Below are positions 16,615-27,660 of a stretch of 64,000 bases of DNA, piece after piece; positions within the stretch are counted from its first letter, which is position 1, and each line of letters opens with the position of its first letter. Location of the stretch: NCBI GenBank assembly GCA_016197405.1, contig JACPVR010000024.1:62001-126000 (forward strand), given 5' to 3'. A model generated the notes under the pieces. That model saw only the letters and a list, made by a program, of their open reading frames with translations, was not told the origin of the DNA and did not search any database. This DNA comes from Mycobacterium sp. Lineage in GTDB: Bacteria; Actinomycetota; Actinomycetes; Mycobacteriales; Mycobacteriaceae. The translations under genes and the position numbers were made by a program.

Positions 16615-16666
16615 CTCTGCTTAGGACACGGCGGCGAAGCGGTGCGGGTTCAACTGCCCGCCGCAT

Positions 16667-17845
16667 CTAGGCGTCCGGTTCTGACTCGCTTCGGGTGACG
16701 GAGTGCGGATGTTCGCCGGCAGCGCCGCCGTCTGTGTCCGTGGCGTGGTGTTCGGTGGGTTCGTCCGCCGACGCCTGGTGCGGTTCGGCGGGATCGGAGT
16801 CCGGCTGTGTGGTCGCCGAGGCCTTTTCGGGCTCGGCTGTGGTGTCCTCGGATGCCGAGGCCTTCTTGGTTGACGTCTTCGAGGCTGACGTCTTCTCGTC
16901 GGTGGCCGCTTTCTTCGATCCGGCGGCGTCGATGTGTTCTGCCGGATCGCTCGCCTCGGTGTGAACCTCGGGTGTGGCCTCGGCAACGGCGGCCAGCCGG
17001 TTCTGCGACAGACCTGACGGAGTTGGGCGGGAAGCCGCACGGACATCGTCGATCGCGGTGACGACGGCGTCGGTGATCACCCGGCCGGCGTTACCGGCCA
17101 CCGTCGCGGCGGTGCTCAGACCCGCGGCGACGGCCTTGACCGGGTCACCGGTGCTTGCCAGCGTCTGGGCCACGGCGTTGGGCACCTGGAACGCGCCGAG
17201 CAGGACGTCGTTGAATGCCGGGAAGATCACCGCCGCGACCACGTTTATGGCGCCGATGACGGCGACCTGCAGGACCCCGCGCGGCATGACGGTCGGTTCC
17301 GGATTGGGCACGATGGGCCGGTTCAGCGCCGTGTAGGTGTCCGATCGCGCGGTCTGGATGGCCGCCAGCAGGCTCGGCAGACCGTGCGTGGCGGCCGGGA
17401 CGATGTTCATCAGCCCCACGACGCCGACCTCGAAGGCGTTGAGTGCCCGCGGCGCCACCTCCATACCGTCTTTGAAGATGACGTCGGCGGCGGCGGTCTG
17501 AGCGGCCCCGGTGACCGACGCGGCGCTCAGACCGATTGCCTTGAGCAGATTGCCGGACTGCTGCAATCCGGTGACGAAGGTCGCCGGGGTCGCCAGCGCG
17601 ACCCCGGACACCGCGACGACCCCCTGTATCGCCGAGGTGCAGATCAGCGAGCAGTACAGCACCTGGTTGCCCAGGAAGCTGGTGATCAGGCCGCCGGGCG
17701 GGACGCTGACGGCCGACAGCTCGACAGCGTGCGACACGATGGCCGGCGGCGGTAAGACCGCTGCCGTGGCCGGCGGCGCGGTCGTGCCGGCGATGGCGAC
17801 ACCTGCGGCGACCATTGCTGCGGACATTCGGACGACTGCACTCAT
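16667..17845 (-). CDS. exported protein with long charged C-terminal tail
   Basis: 392 residues from ATG at 17845, with AGAGGGGG before it. A signal peptide (residues 1-28, ending TTAPPATAA) is followed by an Ala/Val/Gly-rich region with several hydrophobic stretches (about 30-270). From about 280 to the end it is low-complexity and charged, rich in Lys, Ser, Thr, Glu and Ala (for example SKTSTKKASASED). I recognise this as a mycobacterial exported protein type with a PE/PPE-like flavour in the hydrophobic part, but no named family. It lies 52 bases upstream of the ThDP gene on the same strand, so it may lead that transcript. Two hairpins lie in its 5' region. Confidence 0.72.
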   Translation of the reverse strand: MSAVVRMSAAMVAAGVAIAGTTAPPATAAVLPPPAIVSHAVELSAVSVPPGGLITSFLGNQVLYCSLICTSAIQGVVAVSGVALATPATFVTGLQQSGNLLKAIGLSAASVTGAAQTAAADVIFKDGMEVAPRALNAFEVGVVGLMNIVPAATHGLPSLLAAIQTARSDTYTALNRPIVPNPEPTVMPRGVLQVAVIGAINVVAAVIFPAFNDVLLGAFQVPNAVAQTLASTGDPVKAVAAGLSTAATVAGNAGRVITDAVVTAIDDVRAASRPTPSGLSQNRLAAVAEATPEVHTEASDPAEHIDAAGSKKAATDEKTSASKTSTKKASASEDTTAEPEKASATTQPDSDPAEPHQASADEPTEHHATDTDGGAAGEHPHSVTRSESEPDA

Positions 17846-17856
17846 GAGTGCCCCCT

Positions 17857-17878
17857 CTACCGGCGCTGTTGCCGGTAG
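17857..17878 (-). promoter_or_regulatory. hairpin just upstream of ribosome site
   Basis: CTACCGGC / GCCGGTAG form a perfect 8-base-pair stem with a 6-base loop. On the minus-strand transcript it ends immediately before the AGAGGGGG ribosome site of the exported protein, so it could affect its translation. Confidence 0.4.
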
Positions 17879-17889
17879 TACGGATTGCC

Positions 17890-17916
17890 GGGGTGCCGGG
17901 TTCAATCCCGGTCCCC
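17890..17916. promoter_or_regulatory. second, GC-rich hairpin in divergent leader
   Basis: GGGG-TG-CCGGG, loop TTCAAT, CCCGG-T-CCCC: a nine-base-pair interrupted stem in the region between the exported protein gene and icd2. It lies in the 5' region of both divergent genes. It recalls a tRNA T-arm but the loop has 6, not 7, bases. Confidence 0.35.
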
Positions 17917-18079
17917 GCCCCGGACAGCCTGGGACCAGCGGTATCACCTGCTTCGGTCAAGATCACAGGCTCGTCCCACGCCTCCGGTCGCGGCGCCGCT
18001 GCGCTAGTTTGATAACTGCCGTGACAACGCGGGCTTCGCAGGAATCTGACCGCACCGAAACGCCGGGAGAGACGAAAAT

Positions 18080-20317
<2,238 letters not shown>

Positions 20318-20384
20318 AGCGGCTCGGGCCGAAACGAGTATTCCTACCCATCCGTCATCGCCGGCGGTCGGGCAGGCTGGGCGC

Positions 20385-21689
20385 ATGGCAATGACCACAC
20401 CGCTGCCCGACCCCCGCCCGGTGACCGACGGCGCGACGCCCGGCCGCGATCGTGCCGTCGACGTCGCCCGGCTCACCGCGCTCGTGGTGGTGATGTTCGG
20501 ACACTGCGCGCTGCTGTTGGCGACCATCGACGGCGACGGCGTACAGATCGGCAACCTGCTCGGCGCACTGCCTGCCCTGCAACCCATCACCTGGGTCGTG
20601 CAGGTCATGCCGCTGTTCTTCCTGGCCGGTGGCGCCGCGGGTGCCTACGGCTGGCATGACGGCACACCGTGGGGTTCGTGGCTGCTGACCAGAGCGCAGC
20701 GGTTGTGCCGTCCGGTGTTCTGGTACCTGGCGGTGTGGACCGTCGCCCTGCTGGTGGCGCGGATGACCCTCGGTGCGGAGTCGGCGGCACGACTGGGACG
20801 CGAATGTGTTGCGCTGCTGTGGTTCCTGGGGGTCTATCTGGTGGTGCTGGCGTTCGTGCCGGTGCTGACCCGGATGCGCTCGGGCCGGACCGCGGTGTTG
20901 CTGGTCCTCGGGTTGCTGGCACTGACCGGGATCTTCGATGCCGTGCGGATGGCGGTCGGGACACCGGAGGCCGGTATCGCGAACTTCGTGATCGTCTGGC
21001 TTATCCCGATGGTGATCGGGGTGGCCTACGCGCGCAAGCTCGTCGGCACGGGTGCGGCGCTGGCCGCCGCGGTGGCGGCGTTCGTGGCGCAGGTGGTGCT
21101 GGTCACGGCGGGACCCTACGAGGTGGCTCTGGTGGTGACCGGCACCGAGCACTTCTCCAACGTGACGCCGCCGACGCTGGTGCTCGCCCTGCAGTGCACG
21201 TGGATGTCCTGCCTGTTCGTGGTCGGCGCCGCAACGATCGGACGCTGGGCACAGCGGCCGCGGGTCTGGTACGTCGTCGCCCGGGGCAACGCGGGTGCGA
21301 TGACGCTGTATCTGTGGCATATCCCGGCCATCGCGGTCGCGACGTTCGGCCTGCATGCCGTCGGCGTCGACGCCTACGACGTTCATGCACCCGGTTTCTG
21401 GGGCCGACTCGCGCTGCGGGCGGTGGTGTTCGCTGTGGTGATGACGGTGTTCTTCGTCGCGCTCTCGCCGCTCGAGCATCGCCGGCTGCCCTGGTGGGAC
21501 GCCAAGCCCTCGGCCACCGGTTGGCGTTCCACCGGTGCCGGGGTTTTGGTGTGCGTGGCCGGGGTGGCGCTGGTGTTGCTGGCCAAGAACGGGCTCGACG
21601 GCGTCCTGGGGTGGTCGGCACTGGCCGGTTTCGTCCTCGCTGCGGCGGCGGCCCGCCTGAGCGCGGGTGCGCCCGCGGAATCGCGATGA
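20385..21689 (+). CDS. acyltransferase 3 family membrane protein
   Basis: 434 residues, ATG at 20385 (a second in-frame ATG at 20391). About ten hydrophobic segments. The opening RDRAVDVARLTALVVVMFGH is the signature of the acyltransferase-3/OafA family, with the conserved His in the first helix; VMPLFFLAGGAAGA and LWHIPAIA also fit. These enzymes move acyl groups across or at the membrane onto sugars, lipids or antibiotics. The last codons overlap the methyltransferase start (ATGA), so the two are coupled; the pair may modify the same molecule. The substrate cannot be inferred. Confidence 0.88.
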   Translation: MAMTTPLPDPRPVTDGATPGRDRAVDVARLTALVVVMFGHCALLLATIDGDGVQIGNLLGALPALQPITWVVQVMPLFFLAGGAAGAYGWHDGTPWGSWLLTRAQRLCRPVFWYLAVWTVALLVARMTLGAESAARLGRECVALLWFLGVYLVVLAFVPVLTRMRSGRTAVLLVLGLLALTGIFDAVRMAVGTPEAGIANFVIVWLIPMVIGVAYARKLVGTGAALAAAVAAFVAQVVLVTAGPYEVALVVTGTEHFSNVTPPTLVLALQCTWMSCLFVVGAATIGRWAQRPRVWYVVARGNAGAMTLYLWHIPAIAVATFGLHAVGVDAYDVHAPGFWGRLALRAVVFAVVMTVFFVALSPLEHRRLPWWDAKPSATGWRSTGAGVLVCVAGVALVLLAKNGLDGVLGWSALAGFVLAAAAARLSAGAPAESR

Positions 21690-22348
21690 CCGAGCCTGAC
21701 TTCCTGACCGCGACCCGGGCCGGTTATGACCGCGCCGCCGCTGCCTACGCGGACCGTTTCCATGACCACCTCGACGGCAAGCCGCTCGACCGCGCGATGG
21801 TGCACGCCTTTGCCGGAATGGTGGTGGCCGGCGGCACCAAACCCGTCATCGACGTGGGCTGCGGCACCGGGTCGACGACGGCGATGTTGCGGTCCGGCGG
21901 CGCCCAGGTGTTCGGCGTCGATCTGTCGCCCGGCATGCTGGCACAGGCGCGTCGTCTCAATCCGGATCTGGGCTTCGTGGTCGGCTCGATGACGGATCTG
22001 CCGATCGCCGACGGCGCGGCCGGCGGAATCTGTGCGTGGTATTCGATCATCCACATTCCCGACGAGCGCCTGGACGGCGTACTACGCGAGTTTCACCGGG
22101 TGTTGGCACCGGGCGGGCTGGTGTTGCTGGCATTTCAGGTCGGTGACCGACCGCGAATCCTCACCTCGGCGTTCGATCAGGATGTCGAGTTGACATTCGT
22201 GCGCAGGCAGCCACGCGAAGTCAGGAAGCGGTTGGCGGACAACGGCTTTGCGCTCTATGCCGAACTGGATCGGGACCGTGACGACGACGGCTTCGAATCG
22301 ACCCCACACGCCTATCTCATCGCCCGCAGGGTCGGCACCGCCGTTTAG
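21686..22348 (+). CDS. class I SAM-dependent methyltransferase
   Basis: 220 residues. Motif I is VIDVGCGTGSTTAML (about residues 54-68), followed by the acidic loop VFGVDLSPGML; motif III-like VLAPGGLVLLAF. It is a small-molecule methyltransferase of the UbiE/Methyltransf_11/25 type. Start ATG overlaps the acyltransferase stop by ATGA, so both are one operon. The stop overlaps the convergent MFS gene by 4 bases. Substrate unknown; a shared target with the acyltransferase is plausible. Confidence 0.88.
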   Translation: MTEPDFLTATRAGYDRAAAAYADRFHDHLDGKPLDRAMVHAFAGMVVAGGTKPVIDVGCGTGSTTAMLRSGGAQVFGVDLSPGMLAQARRLNPDLGFVVGSMTDLPIADGAAGGICAWYSIIHIPDERLDGVLREFHRVLAPGGLVLLAFQVGDRPRILTSAFDQDVELTFVRRQPREVRKRLADNGFALYAELDRDRDDDGFESTPHAYLIARRVGTAV

Positions 22349-23565
22349 TGTGCGGGGACCAGAGCCGGTGCTGCGGCGCGGCTGTTGACGGTCCCGAAGA
22401 TCGCCGCGACCAAGCAGGCCAGCGCGACGATGCCGGCGAACCAGGGGAATACCGCGTCCAGTGACCACCTGGTCGCGGCCCACCCGGCCAGGATCGTCGG
22501 GATCGCCATGGCCGTATAGGCCAGGACGTAGAACGCCGACATCGTCTGGCCGCGCTTGTCGGCAGGCACCACCGCGGACAGGTGGCGTAACGACCCACCG
22601 AATCCGAGCCCGAAAGTGGCTCCCAGTAGAGCGGCTGCGGCGAAGACCAGTGGCCAGGAATGGGTCAGCAGCACCGGCACGGTCAGCACCAGGGTCACCG
22701 CCATGCCGACATCGCCGATGATGGCCGCCCGACGGGCCGGGACTCTGGTGGCGGCCAGTTGGGCCAGCGCCGCGGAGAACGCGGTGACGCCGACGACGCC
22801 ACCGGCGAACAGCAGATTGTCGATGTGGGTCTGGTGTGCGGCCAGCGAGGGGTAGAGCGACAGCAGTACGCCCAACACCGACCAAGACGCCATCGCCCCC
22901 AGCGCCGAGAACCAGAAATCGGCGCGGATCTCTTGTGGCACAGATGGTCTGGAGATGCGGATCGGTCCCGCGGTGCGGGCGATATGCGGTTCACGCAATG
23001 CCAGCACGCCGGCGCCGACGATGACGCACACCACCGCGACCACGGCGTACGGGGTGCGCAGCGGATGCGGTGCGTACTGCGCCAGCACGGCGGAGCCGAC
23101 GATGGCAACGGTCATACCGATGTTGAAGCTCACACCGCTGAGCTGTCCCGAGCGCAGCCCGTGGTGGGGACGCAGGTCCAGCAGGGCAGCCGCGGCGGCG
23201 ACCACGATCGAGCCCACGGCGGCGCCGTGGATGGCCCGGGCCACCAGCAGCAGGGCCATATTGTCGGCGATCAGGAAGACCCCGAGACCGACAAGCATCG
23301 CGACGACGGCGCCGAGCAGCACGGGTTTGCGGCCCACGACATCGGAGACCTTCCCCGACACCAGGACGGCGGCCAGCGCGGCGAAGGCGTACACGGCGAA
23401 CACGATGGTGGTCGACAGCGGCGACAGGTGCCAGACGGTCTCGTAGATCCCGTACAGCGGTGCCGGTAGTCCGGATACGCCCAGAGCGACACCGCTGAGA
23501 ACGAGCAGCAGGGAGTAGGCCCAGCGCTGCGGCTCGATCGAGTGTTCGCTCGTCGCGGCGGTCAC
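22345..23565 (-). CDS. MFS transporter
   Basis: 406 residues from GTG, preceded by GGAGG. Twelve hydrophobic segments; the loop 2-3 signature reads GKVSDVVGRKPVLLGA, as expected of the major facilitator superfamily, and the protein resembles drug or metabolite exporters of the DHA1 type. Residue pattern gives no substrate. It is divergent from an ArsR-type regulator with a strong inverted repeat between them, which argues for inducible export controlled by that regulator. Its 3' end overlaps the methyltransferase by 4 bases. Confidence 0.9.
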   Translation of the reverse strand: MTAATSEHSIEPQRWAYSLLLVLSGVALGVSGLPAPLYGIYETVWHLSPLSTTIVFAVYAFAALAAVLVSGKVSDVVGRKPVLLGAVVAMLVGLGVFLIADNMALLLVARAIHGAAVGSIVVAAAAALLDLRPHHGLRSGQLSGVSFNIGMTVAIVGSAVLAQYAPHPLRTPYAVVAVVCVIVGAGVLALREPHIARTAGPIRISRPSVPQEIRADFWFSALGAMASWSVLGVLLSLYPSLAAHQTHIDNLLFAGGVVGVTAFSAALAQLAATRVPARRAAIIGDVGMAVTLVLTVPVLLTHSWPLVFAAAALLGATFGLGFGGSLRHLSAVVPADKRGQTMSAFYVLAYTAMAIPTILAGWAATRWSLDAVFPWFAGIVALACLVAAIFGTVNSRAAAPALVPAH

Positions 23566-23619
23566 ACGGCCTCCATCTGCTAAGTTAGATAGTGATCGAA
23601 CCTGGTCGACACTACGCTA

Positions 23620-23639
23620 GGTTTGACGATCATCAAACC
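23620..23639. promoter_or_regulatory. inverted-repeat operator between MFS and ArsR genes
   Basis: GGTTTGA-CGATCA-TCAAACC is a perfect 7-base inverted repeat with a 6-base spacer, 26 bases before the regulator start and 54 bases from the MFS start. Size and symmetry fit an ArsR/winged-helix dimer. Confidence 0.65.
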
Positions 23640-23665
23640 GAGGACGACGTGACCAGGGGCACACC

Positions 23666-24022
23666 ATGAGCGTTCAGCGGTCGGTGGAGACAGCCGACAC
23701 GACGGCCGGAGTATTCCCGACCCATCCGATCGGCCCGCTCCCGCAGGTTCTGGCTGCCCTGCAGGATCCGGTGCGGCTGGAGATCGTGCGCCGCCTCCAC
23801 AACGCCGGAACGCCGTTGCAGTGTGCGGCGCTCTACGACGGCATCAACAAGTCGACGGCCACCCACCACTTCAAGATCCTGCGTGAGGCCGGCCTCACCG
23901 AGCGGCTCGTCATCGACGGGCTGACCCACCAGCGACTACGCACCGACGAGGTGGACGCCGGCATTCCGGGTCTGCTGAATTCGGTTGTGGGCATTGCGAA
24001 CAAAGAGTCCGCCCGGGACTGA
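23666..24022 (+). CDS. ArsR-type winged-helix regulator
   Basis: 118 residues. The DNA-binding core is LQDPVRLEIVRRLHNAGTPLQCAALYDGINKSTATHHFKILREAGL, a winged helix with recognition helix KSTATHHFKILREAG. There is no Cys-based metal site of the classic ArsR kind, so the inducer is probably organic. It is divergent from the MFS gene with a 20-base palindrome between, and is likely its repressor and its own. It ends 2 bases from the convergent TetR gene. Confidence 0.88.
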   Translation: MSVQRSVETADTTAGVFPTHPIGPLPQVLAALQDPVRLEIVRRLHNAGTPLQCAALYDGINKSTATHHFKILREAGLTERLVIDGLTHQRLRTDEVDAGIPGLLNSVVGIANKESARD

Positions 24023-24024
24023 CC

Positions 24025-24702
24025 TCAGCGAGATGCCTTGTTGGGCGCTCGTTTTCGCGCCGGCCGGGCGGGTTCGGTGAGGCCACCGCGAATCATGGTC
24101 TGCGCGTTGGCCACGATGGCGTCGACGGACGCCCGCTTGGGGTCCCACCACTCCACGGCCCAGTTGAGCGCACCCATCACCAGCAACCGGGCCAGCCGAG
24201 GATCCAGATCGGCGCGCAGCTCACCGTCAGCGACGGCGTCCGCGAACAGGCCCTGCCAGACCCGTCCGTAGGCGGCCTCTTCCTTGCGCTGCCTGCCGCG
24301 CAGGTGCTCGGGCACCTGCCCGGAGTTGCGGATCGACGCCGTCGCATAGTCGGAAAGTTCCAGTTCGTGGCGCAGATGCGCCTCGACCGCGGCCATGATC
24401 TTCGTCATCGCGGGGGAGCCCGGCGGCAGGTCGTCCAGGGTCTGTTGCAGGTGCCGGCGCATATCGCTGATACCGGCGTACATGACCTCTTCGATCAGGT
24501 CCTCCCGGGACGGGAAGTAGTAGTAGATCGCAGGCGCCTGCAATTCCGCGTATTCGGCCACGTCGATAAGACGTGTTCCCGCAAAGCCTTTGACGCTCAA
24601 CACGTGGGCCGCGGCATCAAGGATCCGCGCCCGGGTGCGTTCCGACTTGGAGCCACCGGTCTCGGGTGCCGCTGCCGCGGCACCGCGTTTCTTAGCCATC
24701 AT
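24025..24702 (-). CDS. TetR-family regulator
   Basis: 225 residues (ATG at 24702; a second ATG at 24699). N-terminal TetR domain: ARILDAAAHVLSVKGFAGTRLIDVAEYAELQAPAIYYYFPSREDL, with recognition helix APAIYYYF. The C-terminal part resembles KstR2-type or TetR_C regulators of lipid and steroid breakdown. It is divergent from the Rieske oxygenase gene with 142 bases between, so it probably controls the Rieske/DapB-like pair. No obvious long palindrome is visible there. Confidence 0.88.
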   Translation of the reverse strand: MMAKKRGAAAAAPETGGSKSERTRARILDAAAHVLSVKGFAGTRLIDVAEYAELQAPAIYYYFPSREDLIEEVMYAGISDMRRHLQQTLDDLPPGSPAMTKIMAAVEAHLRHELELSDYATASIRNSGQVPEHLRGRQRKEEAAYGRVWQGLFADAVADGELRADLDPRLARLLVMGALNWAVEWWDPKRASVDAIVANAQTMIRGGLTEPARPARKRAPNKASR

Positions 24703-24844
24703 TCGATAATAGGGTGGCGGCCGCTGCGCAGTGTGGCGCACCGCGCCGCCCCCATCGGATTCGCGACATTCGCACAACCTCTTTCAGATTTACATTGAGT
24801 GCTTTATGGTTTTCTCCAATGCCCAGCTCACACAGGAGTAGTCC

Positions 24845-25885
24845 ATGGCAAAGCCGCCACTGTCGATGAAGCCGACCGGCTGGTTTCAGGTCGCGTGGTC
24901 GGCCGAGATCGGCATCGGCGACGTGCACCGGATGAAGTACTTCGACCGCGACATGATCGCGTGGCGTTCCGAATCGGGTCGGCTCACGGTGATGGATGCC
25001 TATTGCGAACACCTCGGCGCGCACCTCGGCTACGGCGGCCGCGTCGAGGGCGAGGCGCTGCAGTGTCCGTTCCACGGCTGGCAATGGAATACCGAAGGCC
25101 GCAATATCTGCATCCCGTACCAGGACCGTCCCAACCGTGGCCGGCGTATCCGCACCTTCCCGGTCACCGAGCGCAACGAATCCGTCTACATCTGGCATGA
25201 CATCGAGGGCCGCGAGCCGTTCTTCGACGCACCCGACGTCTTCGCCAGCTTCGGCGACGAGCGCACCGCCGACGACTATTACCCGCAGCAGCGGCTTTTC
25301 CGGGAGGGCCTGGAACTGCACCCGCAATACGTGCTGGAAAACGGCGTCGACTTCGCCCATTTCAAATATGTGCACCAGACGCCGATCGTCCCGGTCTTCA
25401 CCCGGCACGATTTCGCCGAGCCAGTGTCCTACGTCGACTTCACCATCACCTTCGAAGGTGACGACAACCAGTCGATCGACGATGTCCGCAGTGGTGTCGA
25501 GGCGATCAACGGCGGTCTGGGTATCGCGGTCACCAAGAGCTGGGGCATGATCGACAACCGGACCATATCGGCGATCACGCCGGTCGACGAACGCACGTCG
25601 GACGTCCGTTTCATGGTCTACATCGGACGCCCGTCCGGCGGTTCGGCCGGACACGATCCGGCTCGAGCAGCCGCCAAGGCCGCCGAGTTCGGCGATGAGG
25701 TGATCCGGCAGTTCAGCCAGGACGTACACATCTGGCAGCATCAGCGCTACTCCGACCCGCCCGCGCTGGCCACCGCGGAGTACGAAGGTTTCACCGCAAT
25801 CCGCAAGTGGGCCATGCAGTTCTATCCGGACGGCCGCGGCGGTAGCGCCGCCGAACTCCAGCACGCCGGCAATTCCAACGCCTGA
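24845..25885 (+). CDS. Rieske non-haem iron oxygenase, KshA-like
   Basis: 346 residues. The Rieske 2Fe-2S ligands are Cys54-x-His56 (CEHLGAH) and Cys74-xx-His77 (CPFHGW). The catalytic iron site is DFAHFKYVH with Asp169, His172 and His177; a later Asp in FSQDVHIW supplies the expected third ligand. The layout is that of single-component terminal oxygenases acting on steroids (KshA) and of the Neverland/DAF-36 group. CAGGAG precedes the ATG. A ferredoxin reductase partner (KshB type) is not encoded nearby, so it must use one from elsewhere. Followed after 34 bases by the DapB-like gene, and divergent from a TetR gene. Confidence 0.9.
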   Translation: MAKPPLSMKPTGWFQVAWSAEIGIGDVHRMKYFDRDMIAWRSESGRLTVMDAYCEHLGAHLGYGGRVEGEALQCPFHGWQWNTEGRNICIPYQDRPNRGRRIRTFPVTERNESVYIWHDIEGREPFFDAPDVFASFGDERTADDYYPQQRLFREGLELHPQYVLENGVDFAHFKYVHQTPIVPVFTRHDFAEPVSYVDFTITFEGDDNQSIDDVRSGVEAINGGLGIAVTKSWGMIDNRTISAITPVDERTSDVRFMVYIGRPSGGSAGHDPARAAAKAAEFGDEVIRQFSQDVHIWQHQRYSDPPALATAEYEGFTAIRKWAMQFYPDGRGGSAAELQHAGNSNA

Positions 25886-25919
25886 CATTCCACATCGACG
25901 ATTCAGAAGGGTTCCTGCA

Positions 25920-27011
25920 ATGACTGTGCGCGACAACAATCCGATCCGGGTGTTCCAGGTGGCGACCGGCAACGTCGGCACCGAGATGATCAAGCGGATC
26001 AGCACCCGCAGCGATATCCAACTGGTCGGATTACATTGCTACACAGCCGATAAGGTCGGGCGTGACGCCGGCGAGATCGCCGGTTTGGCACCCATCGGGG
26101 TCACCGCGACGGGATCGGTCGACGAGATCATCGCCGCCAAACCGGATGTGCTGACCTTCCATGGTGTGTTCCCGGACGAAGATCTCTACGTCAAGGTGCT
26201 CGAAGCCGGTATCAACATCGTCACCACCGCCGACTGGATAACCGGCTGGCACCGCGACACCAATCATCCGCACCCGTCCGGAAAACCGGTGACACAACTG
26301 CTGGCCGAGGCCTGCCAGAAGGGTGGCTCGAGCTTCTACGGCACCGGGATGAACCCCGGTCTCAACCAGATCCTCGGCGTGGTGTGCTCGGCCGACGTCG
26401 CCGATATCGAGAACGTCACCACCATCGAATCGGTCGATGTCTCGTGTCACCACTCCAAGGACACCTGGATCGAGGTGGGCTACGGAATGCCGGTCGAGGA
26501 CCCCAGCATCCCCGGCAAGCTGGAGAAGTACACCCGCGTCTTCGCCGACAGCGTGCTGATGATGGCTGACTGTTTCGGCCTCGAACTCGACGAGGTGAAA
26601 TTCTCCTACGAACTGGGCGCCTGCACCAAAGACGTCGACCTGGGTTGGTACATCCTGCCGAAGGGCTCGCTGGGCGGTAACTACATCAAGTACCAGGGCA
26701 TGATCGACGGAGTGCCGCGAGTCGAGACCCACCTGGAGTGGCAGATGACCCCGCATACCGATCCGAGCTGGGATATCAAGGGCTGCTACATCACTCAGAT
26801 CAAGGGTGATCCCTGCGTCTACAACAAGCACATGATCTTCCCGAAGCCCGGAGTCGACCTTTCCGACCCGGCGAACTTCGCGTCGATCGGTATGACCGTG
26901 ACCGGCCTGCCCGCCCTCAACGCGCTCGCGTCGGTGGTGGCGGCGCCCCCCGGCCTCCTCACGAGCGCCGATCTGCCGCTGCGCGGATTCGCCGGACGCT
27001 TCGCGATCTAG
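25920..27011 (+). CDS. NAD(P)-dependent DapB-like/amine dehydrogenase family protein
   Basis: 363 residues. N-terminal Rossmann start IRVFQVATGNVGTEMIKRI, then VDEIIAAKPDVLTFHG and a NIVTT strand, the pattern of dihydrodipicolinate reductase-like proteins that mycobacteria carry in several copies and that are often annotated as 2,4-diaminopentanoate dehydrogenase-like. The C-terminal domain differs from DapB and has no lysine-pathway context. It is co-directional with the Rieske gene (34-base gap) and likely acts on its product or on a related keto compound. A TTG-started TetR gene follows after 8 bases. Confidence 0.82.
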   Translation: MTVRDNNPIRVFQVATGNVGTEMIKRISTRSDIQLVGLHCYTADKVGRDAGEIAGLAPIGVTATGSVDEIIAAKPDVLTFHGVFPDEDLYVKVLEAGINIVTTADWITGWHRDTNHPHPSGKPVTQLLAEACQKGGSSFYGTGMNPGLNQILGVVCSADVADIENVTTIESVDVSCHHSKDTWIEVGYGMPVEDPSIPGKLEKYTRVFADSVLMMADCFGLELDEVKFSYELGACTKDVDLGWYILPKGSLGGNYIKYQGMIDGVPRVETHLEWQMTPHTDPSWDIKGCYITQIKGDPCVYNKHMIFPKPGVDLSDPANFASIGMTVTGLPALNALASVVAAPPGLLTSADLPLRGFAGRFAI

Positions 27012-27019
27012 GAGATGTC

Positions 27020-27655
27020 TTGAGCCCCAGCGCATCTCCCATCGTGCCCCGGCGCCCGGCGACCGGCGCTCAGGTGCGTGCCGACCGCACCCGGGCGACG
27101 GTGATCGACGAGACGGTGCGTTGTGTGCTCGAAGAGGGCTTCGCTGCCGCCAGCGCCAAGCACATCACCGAACGGGCCGGCGTCACGTGGGGAGTGATCC
27201 AGTACCACTTCGGCGACCGCGACGGTCTGCTGATGGCCGTCGTCGACCTGGGATTCGGGCAGCTGCTTGCGGCTCTGCGCGATGTCGCACCCGATCTGGC
27301 CGCTGGGTCCGGTCGGGACCGGACCCAGCGCATCGTGGACGTGATCTGGACGGCGTTCTCCAGTCCCACATCGCTTGCCGCGATGGAGATCCTGATCGCC
27401 ACCCGGCCCGGCCGTCGCGAGCTCGACAGTGAGCATCTGGTCGAGCTCGTCTCCGCATTGTCGGGCCTGGCCCGCCAGTTGGCCGAAGGGCTCGACCCCC
27501 AGCACGCCGAGGCGATAGGCGAGGTCATCTGGACCATGCTGCGCGGGTCGATGCTGGCCAAGATGGTGGCCGGTGAGCACGGCGAGACCGCCCGCGAACG
27601 GCGTGCACTCGTCGAGGTGATCACCGGCTATCTCGACCACCAGGGCTGCGCTTGA
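27020..27655 (+). CDS. TetR-family regulator (operon third gene)
   Basis: 211 residues from TTG at 27020, supported by AGGAG eight bases before. TetR domain: TRATVIDETVRCVLEEGFAAASAKHITERAGVTWGVIQYHFGDRDGL. The recognition helix is TWGVIQYHF. Lying 8 bases after the DapB-like gene, it is the third gene of the Rieske operon, giving this operon two regulators (one divergent, one internal). It converges with another TetR gene after 5 bases. Confidence 0.87.
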   Translation: MSPSASPIVPRRPATGAQVRADRTRATVIDETVRCVLEEGFAAASAKHITERAGVTWGVIQYHFGDRDGLLMAVVDLGFGQLLAALRDVAPDLAAGSGRDRTQRIVDVIWTAFSSPTSLAAMEILIATRPGRRELDSEHLVELVSALSGLARQLAEGLDPQHAEAIGEVIWTMLRGSMLAKMVAGEHGETARERRALVEVITGYLDHQGCA

Positions 27656-27660
27656 CGGAT

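Noticed and set aside
17896-17911. Possible tRNA T-arm (GGGTTCAATCCC)
   Set aside because: The loop is 6 bases, not 7, and no acceptor, D or anticodon arms can be drawn around it.
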